A DNA stretch of 60,000 nt. It comes from Polytrichum commune. Its lineage: Eukaryota; Streptophyta; Polytrichopsida; Polytrichales; Polytrichaceae. The position numbers and the translations under genes are program-made. Location: assembly GCA_950295325.1 (NCBI GenBank), contig OX485803.1, positions 12,402,001-12,462,000 of the forward strand. Direction: 5' to 3'. The notes under the pieces were generated by a model. That model was given only the letters and a program-made list of their open reading frames with translations, did no database searches and was not told the DNA's origin. Shown one piece after another: positions 46,376-56,203 of the stretch (positions are counted from its first letter, which is position 1; every line of letters begins with the position of its first letter).

Positions 46376-46748
46376 TCTATGCATAATTGGCGCCCAAAAC
46401 CACACACAAACACCAATATCACCCTCCCCCACATTCACTATCCAACTCATTGAATTCACATATTGTCATGATAGATATCCCAATCAAGCCCTCACACACA
46501 AACACAATAAATATGATCCCCTAATCAATACCTTACAAAATAATGGATGGAAAACCAACCCCCTCATTATAACACAATAGGAGTTAGAGGCACCATACAA
46601 GAATACTCTATCAACAAACTCATCAATTTAAAAATCCCAAAACCGACCATTAAAACCCTCATGCAAAAGACACCAGAACACCATCAAATACCTCACATAT
46701 CTCGTCATAAGCAAAAGAAAACCCAAAAACAAACAAACACCCATCCCC
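46376..46748 (+). pseudogene. LINE conserved C-terminal domain
   Basis: Reads IIGAQNHTQTP, FTIQLIEFTYCHDRYPNQAL, HKHNKYDPLINTLQNNGWK, then GVRGTIQEYSINKL and LKIPKPTIKTLMQK. The arrangement of an EFTYCHD strand, KxxKY, and a later GW followed by a GVRG turn resembles small PD-(D/E)xK nuclease-type domains found at the end of some retroelement proteins. That link is tentative. The LKIPK part also occurs at 21.05 kb, confirming a conserved family tail. Confidence 0.5.
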
Positions 46749-47110
46749 CAGACGTTGAATTTAAGATAAGCACAATACATGGGCAACCACATGAAGAATG
46801 TATTGTGGCCCCTCACACATCAAAACCCCAATTGCACACTGTGTCAACACAAAGACAAAGACACCTCGCCCCACCTTCTATCCACATGCGAACACCCATA
46901 CAAAAAAGCCTAAGAATTGCACAACACAATAAAGCGGTACACCTCATTACCCAAGCACTACAAGCTAGCAAAAACACCCGGTTCTTCACATTGACTTATG
47001 GAGGCAACCCTAACAAAAAAAACACACAAACAAAAAATCCCAAACTAGCTCCTCAAATGTACATGTTCCCAAGTAATATGCCAATGCCAAGCCAAATTAC
47101 GACCAGACAC
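46749..47110 (+). repeat. Second copy of the 365-bp LINE segment
   Basis: Offset 738 bp at its left end and 735 bp at its right end from 46011-46375, with few substitutions and an A-run length difference. It joins directly onto the C-terminal domain, and the A/C-rich LINE sequence ends abruptly at 47110. This fits a tandem duplication cut short by a later event. Confidence 0.9.
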
Positions 47111-47767
47111 ATTTTTCGGTTTAGCGTGGGCTTGTCATGTTTACTCTTCCCAACTTTGGCCTTGCATGCATGCCCTATGTTAACATGCAACGCATGACAA
47201 TGTTTCTACAATAGGCAAGGCAATCTAGAATTGTGCCACTGTGATTTCAAACACTCCGACTCCGTACAAATTGATACAAATTGAACTTGTTCAATTGCAA
47301 GATATAACACAATGCAACCACCAAGGAAAAAAAAGGAAAGTCAAGCCCAAGGGGTATTGATAAAAAAATTCCGTCGCAAGGTCTAATCTTCCAAGTAGCC
47401 ACTAAATTAGTACTAGAAACAACCAAACCTTTAACACATATCACCGAATCAAACTACTTTGGTAAACCACATCCGGAGGTTTCTCAAGATCTTTCATGGT
47501 TCATTTCCACTCAATTTTCCCATAGGCCATGAGCAAATCCCAATTGATGAACCTTTTCAATCGGCCAATTCCCGGCCACTTATTGGTATTGAAACCAAAA
47601 TCATTCCATTGGCGCTAACTCCTCATGAAAATCCAAGTCCTAAAGAATTTTTGAAGAGACTTATGAAGACACTTACCAAATGGACACTGAAGAATGGACA
47701 AGGAATAGTGAGGACCCAAGTTATTTGGTTTTGTGGAAAGTTGCCCCACAATCTTCACCCCATACCT
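47111..47767 (+). other. Unassigned interval with one possible coding fragment
   Basis: A plus-strand frame at 47459-47821 gives GIETKIIPLALTPHENP and PKEFLKRLMKTLTKWTLKNG, which looks mildly protein-like. I recognise no family, and its 3' part overlaps the opposite-strand LINE fragment. The rest shows nothing. Confidence 0.25.
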
Positions 47768-47988
47768 CTAGATTCGTTGGGCCGTTGTTTGGGGTGCGGG
47801 TTGTTGTGGTTGAGGGAATAGTATTTGTGCTTGTTGTAGTGCCGCCTTAATGGTTTTGGGTGCGTTTTTGTATGTGATGCGGAATTCTTCGGGGGTAAGG
47901 ATGGATGTGCTAGTTTTGTTTAAGATTTGTGATAGAGTGGTTATGCCATATGTATAGAGTTTGTCGCCCCAGAATTTTGTGGGGGAGC
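47768..47988 (-). pseudogene. LINE ORF2 fragment, opposite orientation
   Basis: A T/G-rich patch whose minus strand is open for about 73 codons: TKFWGDKLYTYGITTLSQIL, NKTSTSILTPEEFRITYK, APKTIKAALQQAQILFPQP, ending at a TAG at 47768-47770. The A/C-rich codon use matches the LINE family of this window. The region of ORF2 is unknown, perhaps the segment between reverse transcriptase and RNase H. Confidence 0.5.
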
Positions 47989-48425
47989 ATGAGGAGAGCC
48001 CCGACAGAGCCGAACACGGCCAAGCAACATCAAGACAACACCCAGAAACACAACGCCGAGGATCAATGGCGACTGCGCCACCAACAAACCCGAGCCCAAA
48101 ACCCTAACAATGCTACAGAAGCAGCCTCAACCCTGCCCGACAAACAGCCAACCCACAGCAACACCGGACGGAGACAACCAAGAACCAAACACAGGACAAC
48201 AGAAGCAGATCCAGATCCGAAACAAGTGAAAGATAGAAGAGCAGCAGCAACATTTAGGGTTTTTTCTTTACTCATAATATGGGTGCTTCTAAGCACCAAT
48301 GATATGTGGGTATGCCCACACCACACAATACTCACACAAAAAATTGCATCCAATCTACTCTCCAATCTACCCCTCCTCACTAAGATGTCTACACTCCACC
48401 CCGCCTCCAGCACCGCACCCACCAG

Positions 48426-49155
48426 ATGGCTGCCCCCTCACTAATCACCCCCAAAGATTCATACAGTCCTCTCAGATCACCCATCTACCAGCTAACGCTC
48501 CCTCCTCGTACCACTCCAGCTCCTCGACCCACAAAAGCGCCGCCGCCACCCACACAATGCCACACCACAGTGGTTAGAAAAAAGACTTGCACCTATCACA
48601 CAAGCAACACAACCATCAAGAAACACCACACACCCAACATCACACTTTCAAAAAGCTTACCTACGCGAGCCCAGAATGCATCCTCCCAAACGACCGCAAC
48701 CGCTCCGAACACATATCGCCGCACAGACATACACATCCACAGGACCGAGGCAGACAAGAACTACGCTCCCTCGCAACCTGCCACACTGGATCATCCCCAA
48801 CCCCCCGCACATACCACCAAAACAGGCAGCCAACGATCTGCTACGACAGCTAGCCCCATACAGACAGCCAAGCAATCCAACCTCAGCATACCCCCTCCTA
48901 CTCAAGAACAACACCACTCTCAACACACAGAGGTCCCCCGAATCGGAAACAACAAAATCACAGCAGAACCACCACTAATCACGCTGAGATCTAACACACT
49001 AAGCCACCCTAAACAAAGCAGATATGCACAAATACCATCCCACACCCAGACAAGAGACAAACAACCTGCCACTCAACGCCGTAAATCCAACCCAAAATCA
49101 GCTGAAACACACCTGGATGCACAACCCACCGATCCCTCACCCAACCAAGCAGACC
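48426..49155 (+). CDS. Long 5' ORF of the LINE (ORF0-like), interrupted by the gypsy insertion
   Basis: Starts ATG at 48426 and is open for 243 codons to the insertion point. It is rich in P, T, H, Q and S (for example PSLITPKDSYSPLRSPIYQL), with no recognisable domain. When the gypsy element and one target duplication are ignored, the frame continues from 56203 to a stop at 56989-56991, giving about 505 codons that overlap the start of ORF1. The bias against T and G makes stop codons rare, so a long open frame here may be a by-product of composition rather than a gene. Confidence 0.35.
49151..49155. repeat. Gypsy target-site duplication, left (AGACC)
   Basis: AGACC immediately left of the first LTR base; repeated at 56199-56203. 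Confidence 0.95.
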
Positions 49156-50127
49156 TGTCGCAACCCTTGCTAGGTCCCTTAACAATCTTGCCAATTTTCG
49201 TTTCTAGCAAAGGTTACGAGCGCTAACCATTCGCATTCCGCCATGCTAATGGATAGCTCCTCTTACCCCGGACCAATAGTTCATAGGAGGGAACCAACCC
49301 TCCTACTTTGCTTTCGGGATTCACCCCTTAATCGGTAACCCATTTCCCCAATGTGGACTTCCATCCATGGAAGTCCAATCCTATGTTGATCATCGCGTTG
49401 CCGGAGCAACACTACAACAACCCGAACCATACTAGGCAACTATGGCCTCACAATAGGCCAAAGCCCATGGAGGCCTTGCCGTTCGGCCTCGGGTGGGTGA
49501 GGCCTCACCACCTCACCCATATAAGCCTCTAGGACTTCACGCGGGGCCCCTACCCCACCGTCAACCAACCTCTTGTCTCTCTACCAAGAGTTGGGGCCAA
49601 GTGGACATTTTCCTTTAGCTGCTGGGCCTAGAACCCCCTAGCAGCTTCAGACCATCATAACTTCCTTGTATGATGTCTGATCATAACAACCAACCACTCC
49701 ATCTTCATCTACGCTTCACGTAGATGCCGATGGACTCCTCACTTGCCCCATTCGGACAAGTATTGAGGACGTTATGCCTGTTTGAACCTTGGCAGTCCCG
49801 GGAATCACTCCCAGGCACTGCTGTACCAGGGCGCTGTCCCGGGACAGCGCCCCACTCAAATGGCCATAACTCCTAGCTCACACCTCCGATTGAGGTGTTC
49901 TTGAGCTTTCTAGAATCACCACGCCATGAGCTACGCATAGCTCATGGCCTTACCCTTGTGCCTCCTAGTCTTCGTGGGTGGGAGGCGTTCCCAACGCCCG
50001 GGGCCCTCACCCACACTAGGATCACTTGGGCCCTCTCACCAACGGCGCCACAAGTCCCGGGTGTCACTCCGGGGTCCCCCTTGTGCCCATGGTGTTTCGG
50101 CCACTCCTCATGGAGAGGTGCGCGACA
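49156..50127 (-). repeat. LTR (3' LTR of the minus-strand element)
   Basis: Starts TGTCGCAACC and ends GCGCGACA, so it has TG...CA ends with the inverted TGTCGC/GCGACA terminus. I found no difference from 55227-56198 on reading both copies. An apparent open frame beginning at 49895 is only LTR sequence. Confidence 0.95.
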
Positions 50128-50145
50128 CTCACCCCCACCAAACGG
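50128..50145 (-). other. Polypurine tract
   Basis: On the minus strand TTTGGTGGGGGTGAG lies directly against the 3' LTR (TGTCGC...). This is the position where plus-strand DNA synthesis is primed in LTR retrotransposons. Confidence 0.75.
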
Positions 50146-50943
50146 AGTCGATGCCCTCATCGACTATACTCGTAGTCGGCACACCAATTCTCAAGTTGCC
50201 ATCCTCTATGGTGCGGCATTGTGTTTACCTTAGGGCGCGACCCCCACAATGCATCTTCAAATTTGGCATAGTCCCAAAGGTGTCGTTCCTAGGTGGTCCG
50301 TTAGCGACCTTGGATCTCTCATCCAAGGACCTAACCTATACTAGACCCACCTACTTTGGGACTCACTTGGGTTGCCCCTCCTTTGGGGCCTCCCCCCCCG
50401 TTAGGCTCCACTAGCCTAACGTGACACATCTAGGCGAGACCTCAACGCTTCCACTAAGTTGTCTCGGTTGCAACTCCGAGATGGCTTTCCATTGTTAAGC
50501 CACGCCTCGATCGCACGGGGGTGATGCCAAGTCCCGCCCGACTCGGTTCCCACTTTGCTCTTTCGAGACATGGGTTCATGACTCCCATGCGCCAACTCTC
50601 GTTAGCTCGCGGGTAGCACTTTTATGAGCACGCGCCATCACCTTGTCCCCGCCCGGACAAGCCCACAACTAAGAAGTTTCTTGGTTTTATCCAAGGCCCC
50701 TCCAAGCCATGGCCCCCAATTACTCGGCTTACCCAACCTAGTTTGGCATATCTATTCCCCCTCTTCCATTAACCAAGCACAAGTACAAGACTAGGACCTC
50801 ATCTCATATTTTTCTCTTTGCACCACTAAAGTTTGGACTTTATTCCCTCAAGCCAAAGAACAAGTTCATGTTGTGGAGTAATTAGCCTCGAAGCTAAGTG
50901 TGCTACTAGCGTCTCTCCCCCACTAAAGGAGATTGATGTCCTC
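50146..50943 (-). other. Gypsy 3' non-coding interior
   Basis: G/C-richer sequence between the chromodomain stop and the PPT. No open frame with family similarity; a run of TCGG- and CGCC-containing sequence only. Confidence 0.5.
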
Positions 50944-51145
50944 ATCAATGCCTACGCTTCATTTTATTGGAATCCTTAGCCTTAGTTTCTTCAAAGTGCT
51001 TCACCAATTGATTGGTGTTCACCATGTCTCTTGCTGCCACCCAAGCGGTTTCTTTCTCATGGTATCCTCACCATTTCACAAAGTACTCCTTTGTACATTT
51101 TCTTTCATTTTCACTTGGACTTCCTACACTTGAGGATGCCCTCCT
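50944..51145 (-). pseudogene. Gypsy integrase chromodomain
   Basis: The minus strand reads KEYFVKW, a stop, GYHEKETAWVAARDMVNTNQ, LVKHFEE and, at the end, KMKRRH then a stop at 50944-50946. YFVKWxGY...TW is the core of the chromodomain that chromoviruses carry at the integrase C-terminus to target chromatin. One stop lies in the middle (W*GYH). Confidence 0.75.
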
Positions 51146-52370
51146 ACCTCATGTTCCAAATGACCTCCACAAGGTCGGGACGTGGCCTAATCACTTGCTT
51201 GTGATCGGGCCACAAGGTGTCGTCCTAAAACGACTTTCGTAATGAGACATGAAATGTCGGATGCACTTTGATGTCCGGCGGTAATTCCAACTTATACATG
51301 TCCTTGAACACTTGTTCCACAATGGAAAACGAAGCTCCAATTTTGGACATGAACTTTTGGAGCGAGGCCTTCCGGCTAAGTGAAGTTGTTCACATTCAAC
51401 AACACCTTTTGGCCCACCTCATTCTCCACTTCGCGTCTTCCCGCATTTACTAGCACTCTGTAGCACCTTCGGGCTTTCTCCACCAACAACTTGGTCATCT
51501 CCAAGACTTGTTTACCATCCTTGGCCAAGTCCTCACCATCTTGGTTGAACTCTAGTGTTGAATGTGCCCCCTCGAGAACTAGGTTAATAGGTTGGAGCGC
51601 ATCCACTCCATAAGCCACCATCAAAGACAACCCCTTGGTCGCCAAGTGCGTGGCTACATTACAACTAAACTCCGCTCGACCCACATAGTCCGCCCAATCT
51701 CCTTGGTCCGCCCCCACCAAGTTCCTCAAGTATTGCTTCAAGACTCCATTCACATCGTCCGCTTTCCCATCCACTTGGGAATGCAAGGTCGTGCTAAACC
51801 TTAGTTTCATTCCGACCTCTTTAGAGAAATGCATTGAAAATGCACTTGTGAACTTTGGATCTTGATCCCACACAATCACTCTTGGCAACCCGTGGTGCCT
51901 CAACCATCCTTTGAGAAAAGGCTATGCGGTCTCCAACGCGGTGGCGGTTCCCACAATCGGCACCATGTGTGCCAACTTGGCAAACCGCTCTACCATCAAC
52001 AAGATGGCATCATACCCATGTGACTCCGGCAAACTTGTGATCAAGTCCATGCACATACCATGCCATGGTGCCAACGGGATAGGCAACGGTTGCAAGAAAC
52101 CACCTTGCTTTTGGTAAGAGGCTCGGTTCAGTTGGCACTTTATTCAAGTCTTCACAAAGTGGGTTATATCCTACTTTATGCACCGCCAATGGTACCTCTT
52201 TGACACCATTCTATGGTGGTTTTCTTTTTCTCCTTTATGGCCGGCAATAGGACTATCATATTCCTCCTTCAAAACCGATAGCCTCAACTTGCCTTGTGGC
52301 ACATACACCCAACTTTGCTTGCACTTGAACAATTTGTCCACCAACTTAACCTCTTTAAGCACCTTACCCT
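51146..52370 (-). pseudogene. Gypsy integrase (zinc finger, core, SH3-like tail)
   Basis: In order on the minus strand: SPIAGHKGEKE (zinc-finger histidine region, 52171-52362), CQLNRASYQKQGGFLQPLP, WHGMCMDLITSLPESHGYD (first catalytic Asp), a stop near 51920, HHGLPRVIVWDQDPKFTSAF (second Asp), GADQGDWADYVGRAEFSCN, YGVDALQPINL, NAGRREVENEVGQKVLLNV, then MYKLELPPDIKVHPTFHVSL. The Q-T-D-G block after the second Asp reads SQVDGKADDVN, so the expected E of the DDE triad appears to be lost. One long frame (51376-51903) is intact; the rest is frameshifted. Confidence 0.88.
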
Positions 52371-53575
52371 TGCGAAGCTCACCTAAAAGCTTTCGTGTTT
52401 TGGGGTAGTTAATTTACCCCTCCCGTATCTTGCATCACAAGTTTCCTTCGCCGGCACACATTAGCCACAAGGTTTGGATGGTTCTCATTGCTTGGAACTC
52501 ATCCGGTCTACTTCGCGCATCCGGCACCACATTTCCACGGTCCGGTTTGTGGATCAAATCCACCTTCATAAGCGCCAAACTATCATGCCAACGCAATGAC
52601 TTGGCGCTCACTTGCGCTTGTATGTCAAAATACTTTTAGGACACATTGTCCTTGTAGACCTTTACTTTGTGCGACCCCAACTAGTGTCGCCACATCTTCA
52701 AGCAATACACTACGCAAAGAAGTTCTTTGTCATGAGTTGGTTGTCTTCTTTGACAACCATCGAGCTACATGCTCGCATATGCAATGGCCATCCATCTTAC
52801 ACATAATCCACCATTGGCAAAATCATTCACCCCCATATGCACCTCAAAAGGTTTGTCAAGCTCCGTGAACTTGAGCACGGGCGGCGAAGAGAACTTGGTG
52901 TTAAGCTCCCCAAAGACTCATGACAAACATCATCCCACTCTTGGGATAGCCATTTCTTCCACAAGTCGAACCATCGAGCTTCATGCTCTCGTATGCAATG
53001 GCCATCCATCTTGCATCAACATCCGCCAATGGTAAAGTCCTCGCCCCCCGTATGCACCTCAAAAGGTTTGTCAAGCTCCGCGAACTTGAACACGGGTGGT
53101 AAAGAGGAACTTGGTCTTAAGCTCCTCAAAGACTTGGTGGCAAGGCTCATCCCACTCTTGGGATAGCCATTTCTTGCACAAGTTGGACAAGCTTCTACAA
53201 CCATGGAGCTTAATGCTCCCATAAGCAATGGTCCTCCATCTTGGATCAACATCCGCCAATGGTAAAGTCCTTTGCCTTCATGTGCACCTCAACATGCTCA
53301 TGAAAATCCGAAACTTAACCACATCTTGTGAAGAGAACTTTTTCTTGAGCTCCCCAAAGGCTTGGTGACAAGGCTCATCCCACTCTTGGGATAGCCATTT
53401 TTTCCAACATGTTGACTAAGGTTCTAGCAACCTTAGAAAAACCATGAATGAAGTGGTGGTAGTAGTTGGTTAGGCCAACAAATGACCTAAGCCCTTTTCT
53501 TGAGTCAAGGGCCAATTCTCTTCTTGGATTGCCTTGACATTCTTCATGTTCATCCACCAACTTCCTTTGTCACCA
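52371..53575 (-). pseudogene. Gypsy RT thumb and RNase H, with triplicated segment
   Basis: At the N-terminal side (53440-53590) it reads FAQREIEFLRYVVTKE then LRSFVGLTNYYHHFIHGFSK, the end of a gypsy RT. RNase H follows: ELDKPFEVHTGGEDFTIGG, IAYGSIKLHG, and far downstream KSLRWHDSLALMKVDLIHKP then GNVVPDARSR. Between them a 215-229-bp unit occurs three times (see 52755-53410), so RNase H cannot be read through. DARSR replaces the usual DALSR. Confidence 0.8.
52755..53410 (-). repeat. Three tandem copies of the RT/RNase H junction
   Basis: CCCACTCTTGGGATAGCCAT occurs at 52934, 53151 and 53379, spaced 217 and 228 bp apart. Each unit also carries ACCATCGAGCT-like, GCAATGGCCATCCATCTT-like and CACCTCAAAAGGTTTGTC-like blocks. 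In related elements this segment is single copy, so this is a structural mutation of the element or of its master copy. Confidence 0.85.
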
Positions 53576-53716
53576 CATACCTCAAGAACTCAATTTCTCG
53601 TTGAGCAAAGTTATTTTTCACTCCTTGGCGGTAACTTTTTGGGCAACACATTGGTGAATACATCCTTGTATCTCACCAACATCCCACCAATGTGATTTGG
53701 AGGAGGCCCATCTTTC
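53576..53716 (-). pseudogene. Gypsy RT start joined directly to RT end (catalytic core deleted)
   Basis: The minus strand reads VFTNVLPKKLPPR, the conserved stretch just before the RT fingers, and within about ten codons runs into NNFAQREIEFL, which normally follows the YxDD active site by about 60 residues. The fingers and palm, including YxDD, are missing. The junction is at about 53605-53625. Confidence 0.75.
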
Positions 53717-54106
53717 CTAGCCTCTCCATACATTCCTTGGAGTTCCTCCAATGGAACCATGACCATTATGTTTTCTATTTTTCAGTTGGTCCATTAAGAC
53801 CAAATTCAACTTGGGTCCTCCTACCATAGGAGTCCTTGTCAATTTGAACATCAACTCATTGCCATTATGACACATCATAATGCACCGCAAGCACACCGGC
53901 TTGCACCTCACATCTTTCATGTGAGTTTCAAAGAAGGCGGCCTTCACAATGACATGCATTTCATCTATTTCACATGGTATAAAATTTTGACAAAAATCCA
54001 ATGTCCCACATTGAAAGGTTACATGCATCGCGGCCTCCTTTGTCTCATGCGGTTCGCCCTTTCCAAACCGCACCTTGGTGGGCTTGCCCGCTCTATCAAT
54101 CGGCAA
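53717..54106 (-). pseudogene. Gypsy protease-region fragment
   Basis: A 129-residue frame with VTFQCGTLDFCQNFIPCEID, EMHVIVKAAFFE and a hydrophobic stretch, resembling the C-terminal half of the gypsy protease region (MDDFxVVLGxxFF). The catalytic DSGA-like motif was not found. Placed by order between gag and RT. Confidence 0.4.
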
Positions 54107-54261
54107 GCCCCAACTCCCTTGTGAGTTTTGGGCTCAAGAAGGAATGGCTTGCCTCTTTGTCAACCCATGAGACATTTCTCCCATTCATTTGAGCCTCAAG
54201 GTACAAAAGACTTGGCCTCGGCTTAAGGCTACTAGCCTTGGCCACAATGCCATCGTCTTAC

Positions 54262-54600
54262 ATTTGGTCCTCCGCAACTTGGCTTGGCTTGGTCCGCAAA
54301 GCCAACTTTAAACATTTCGTCCGCGGGACAAATTGGTTTGGTGCCACAAAACCAATTTCTAATAGTTTGTCCGCAAAACAAACATGTTTTGCCTTGGTAG
54401 CACAAAGCCACCTTCCCACACTCCGTCCGCGGCACAAACATGAATTGCCTTGGTAGGACAAACCCACCTCCCAACATTCCGTCCGCGGCACAAGTATGAT
54501 TTGCTTTGGAAGCATAAAGCCACCTTTCAACATTCCGTCCGCGGCACCAACATGTTTTGCCTAAGTAAAATGGACCAAACAATTTGCACTCATTTCTTTG
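54262..54600 (-). repeat. 56-bp tandem repeat in the gag region
   Basis: GTCCGCGG or GTCCGCAA occurs at 54319, 54369, 54425, 54481 and 54537; the last three spacings are 56 bp and the first is 50. Units carry TTGCCTTGGTAG-like and CACAAAGCCACC-like blocks. Minus-strand frames through it are Cys-rich, so it may derive from multiplied CCHC zinc knuckles, but 56 bp is not a multiple of three and the present sequence cannot encode them. Confidence 0.8.
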
Positions 54601-55212
54601 GGACCTACTTTGGCTAAAGCCACTTGTGGTGATGCGCCGCCAAACTTCTCTTTAGGACCATCGGCTTCAATGCTCTTGCAAACTTGATGGTCCCCACCAT
54701 GTCCTCAAGAAGCCTTAGGGACTTAAACAAGGCATCCACCACCCGCTTTTAAAACCCCACCTAAAAGGATGCATTTCTTAGAAAGCTCGTCCGTTTTAGG
54801 TGTATCCTTCATTTGTGCGTTTGAATAGCGCACATAGGCCTTAAGAGGCCCCGGGTGCCTCATTAGCACCAAATTCATTCCAACATCAATACCTTCCAGG
54901 CATTTCGAATTGGAATTTCAATCCAACATTAATGCCCTCCAAGGTTTTGGGTGCTTTCGGTATTCTAGGCCCCAAAAGTTTTTTGAGGTTTCCGGGAGCC
55001 CTTTTCAAAGCACTCCTCCATTTTCCTTACCAAATCCACCCTCATGCCCACCATTGTCATTAGAACCAATGGTATGGTCAAATTCCACTTGCACATGATC
55101 CTTGTTCCAATTTGAGCCTCACAACCTTTTGGAAACCCCGGGCTCACCATCATAACCCGCATTTTTGATAGCCATGTTTCCCTCAAAGTGCGAGCTCAAA
55201 ATTTGGAACCCT
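54601..55212 (-). pseudogene. Degenerate gypsy gag region
   Basis: The region between the primer site and the 56-bp repeats. Minus frames such as MAIKNAGYDGEPGVSKRL just after the primer site, and the 73-residue frame at 54965-55186, are short and shift repeatedly. No capsid motif can be read. Confidence 0.4.
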
Positions 55213-55224
55213 GCTCTGATACCA
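55213..55224 (-). other. Primer binding site (initiator tRNA-Met)
   Basis: On the minus strand, TGGTATCAGAGC begins 2 bp after the 5' LTR end. This is complementary to the 3' end of plant initiator tRNA-Met and is the usual primer site of plant LTR retrotransposons. Confidence 0.95.
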
Positions 55225-55226
55225 AG

Positions 55227-56198
55227 TGTCGCAACCCTTGCTAGGTCCCTTAACAATCTTGCCAATTTTCGTTTCTAGCAAAGGTTACGAGCGCTAACCA
55301 TTCGCATTCCGCCATGCTAATGGATAGCTCCTCTTACCCCGGACCAATAGTTCATAGGAGGGAACCAACCCTCCTACTTTGCTTTCGGGATTCACCCCTT
55401 AATCGGTAACCCATTTCCCCAATGTGGACTTCCATCCATGGAAGTCCAATCCTATGTTGATCATCGCGTTGCCGGAGCAACACTACAACAACCCGAACCA
55501 TACTAGGCAACTATGGCCTCACAATAGGCCAAAGCCCATGGAGGCCTTGCCGTTCGGCCTCGGGTGGGTGAGGCCTCACCACCTCACCCATATAAGCCTC
55601 TAGGACTTCACGCGGGGCCCCTACCCCACCGTCAACCAACCTCTTGTCTCTCTACCAAGAGTTGGGGCCAAGTGGACATTTTCCTTTAGCTGCTGGGCCT
55701 AGAACCCCCTAGCAGCTTCAGACCATCATAACTTCCTTGTATGATGTCTGATCATAACAACCAACCACTCCATCTTCATCTACGCTTCACGTAGATGCCG
55801 ATGGACTCCTCACTTGCCCCATTCGGACAAGTATTGAGGACGTTATGCCTGTTTGAACCTTGGCAGTCCCGGGAATCACTCCCAGGCACTGCTGTACCAG
55901 GGCGCTGTCCCGGGACAGCGCCCCACTCAAATGGCCATAACTCCTAGCTCACACCTCCGATTGAGGTGTTCTTGAGCTTTCTAGAATCACCACGCCATGA
56001 GCTACGCATAGCTCATGGCCTTACCCTTGTGCCTCCTAGTCTTCGTGGGTGGGAGGCGTTCCCAACGCCCGGGGCCCTCACCCACACTAGGATCACTTGG
56101 GCCCTCTCACCAACGGCGCCACAAGTCCCGGGTGTCACTCCGGGGTCCCCCTTGTGCCCATGGTGTTTCGGCCACTCCTCATGGAGAGGTGCGCGACA
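55227..56198 (-). repeat. LTR (5' LTR of the minus-strand element)
   Basis: 972 bp, apparently identical to 49156-50127, with the same TG...CA ends. It should carry the element promoter on the minus strand; I could not place a TATA box with confidence. Confidence 0.95.
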
Positions 56199-56203
56199 AG
56201 ACC
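56199..56203. repeat. Gypsy target-site duplication, right (AGACC)
   Basis: AGACC immediately right of the LTR end; matches 49151-49155. Confidence 0.95.

Larger units (their letters stand above)
43965..46748 (+). mobile_element. A/C-rich LINE, 3' half (5'-truncated)
   Basis: The plus strand is very rich in A and C from about 43965 to 47110, like the LINE at 48-60 kb. Domains in order: an unassigned coding stretch (44100-44530), a 289-bp inserted inverted-repeat element (44539-44827), a possible Rossmann-type stretch (44838-45110), RNase H (45310-45807), a zinc knuckle (46085-46170) and a conserved C-terminal domain (46380-46720). No reverse transcriptase catalytic motif is present, so this is a 5'-truncated copy. 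Scattered stops and frameshifts show it is dead. A 365-bp piece is duplicated at 46749-47110. Confidence 0.75.
49156..56198 (-). mobile_element. Complete Ty3/gypsy chromovirus with 972-bp LTRs, coding-defective
   Basis: The element is 7,043 bp long. Two LTRs of equal length (offset 6071 at both ends) bound a 5.1-kb interior. On the minus strand the order is LTR, tRNA-Met primer site, degraded gag, protease-like segment, RT remnant, RNase H, integrase, chromodomain, PPT, LTR. The order RT-RH-IN plus an integrase chromodomain identifies a Ty3/gypsy chromovirus. No frame exceeds about 175 residues where a polyprotein of well over 1,000 is normal. LTRs that look identical on reading, with an intact duplication, indicate recent insertion. 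The broken interior means that transposition depended on proteins from another copy. Confidence 0.95.

Noticed and set aside
48063-48422. Minus-strand frame of 119 codons
   Set aside because: The antisense of an A/C-rich region naturally gives long frames rich in G, V, L and W; no family resemblance.
49895-50414. Open frames of 112 and 156 codons in the left LTR
   Set aside because: They lie in LTR sequence and recur at 55966 in the right LTR. They start antisense to the element and match nothing.
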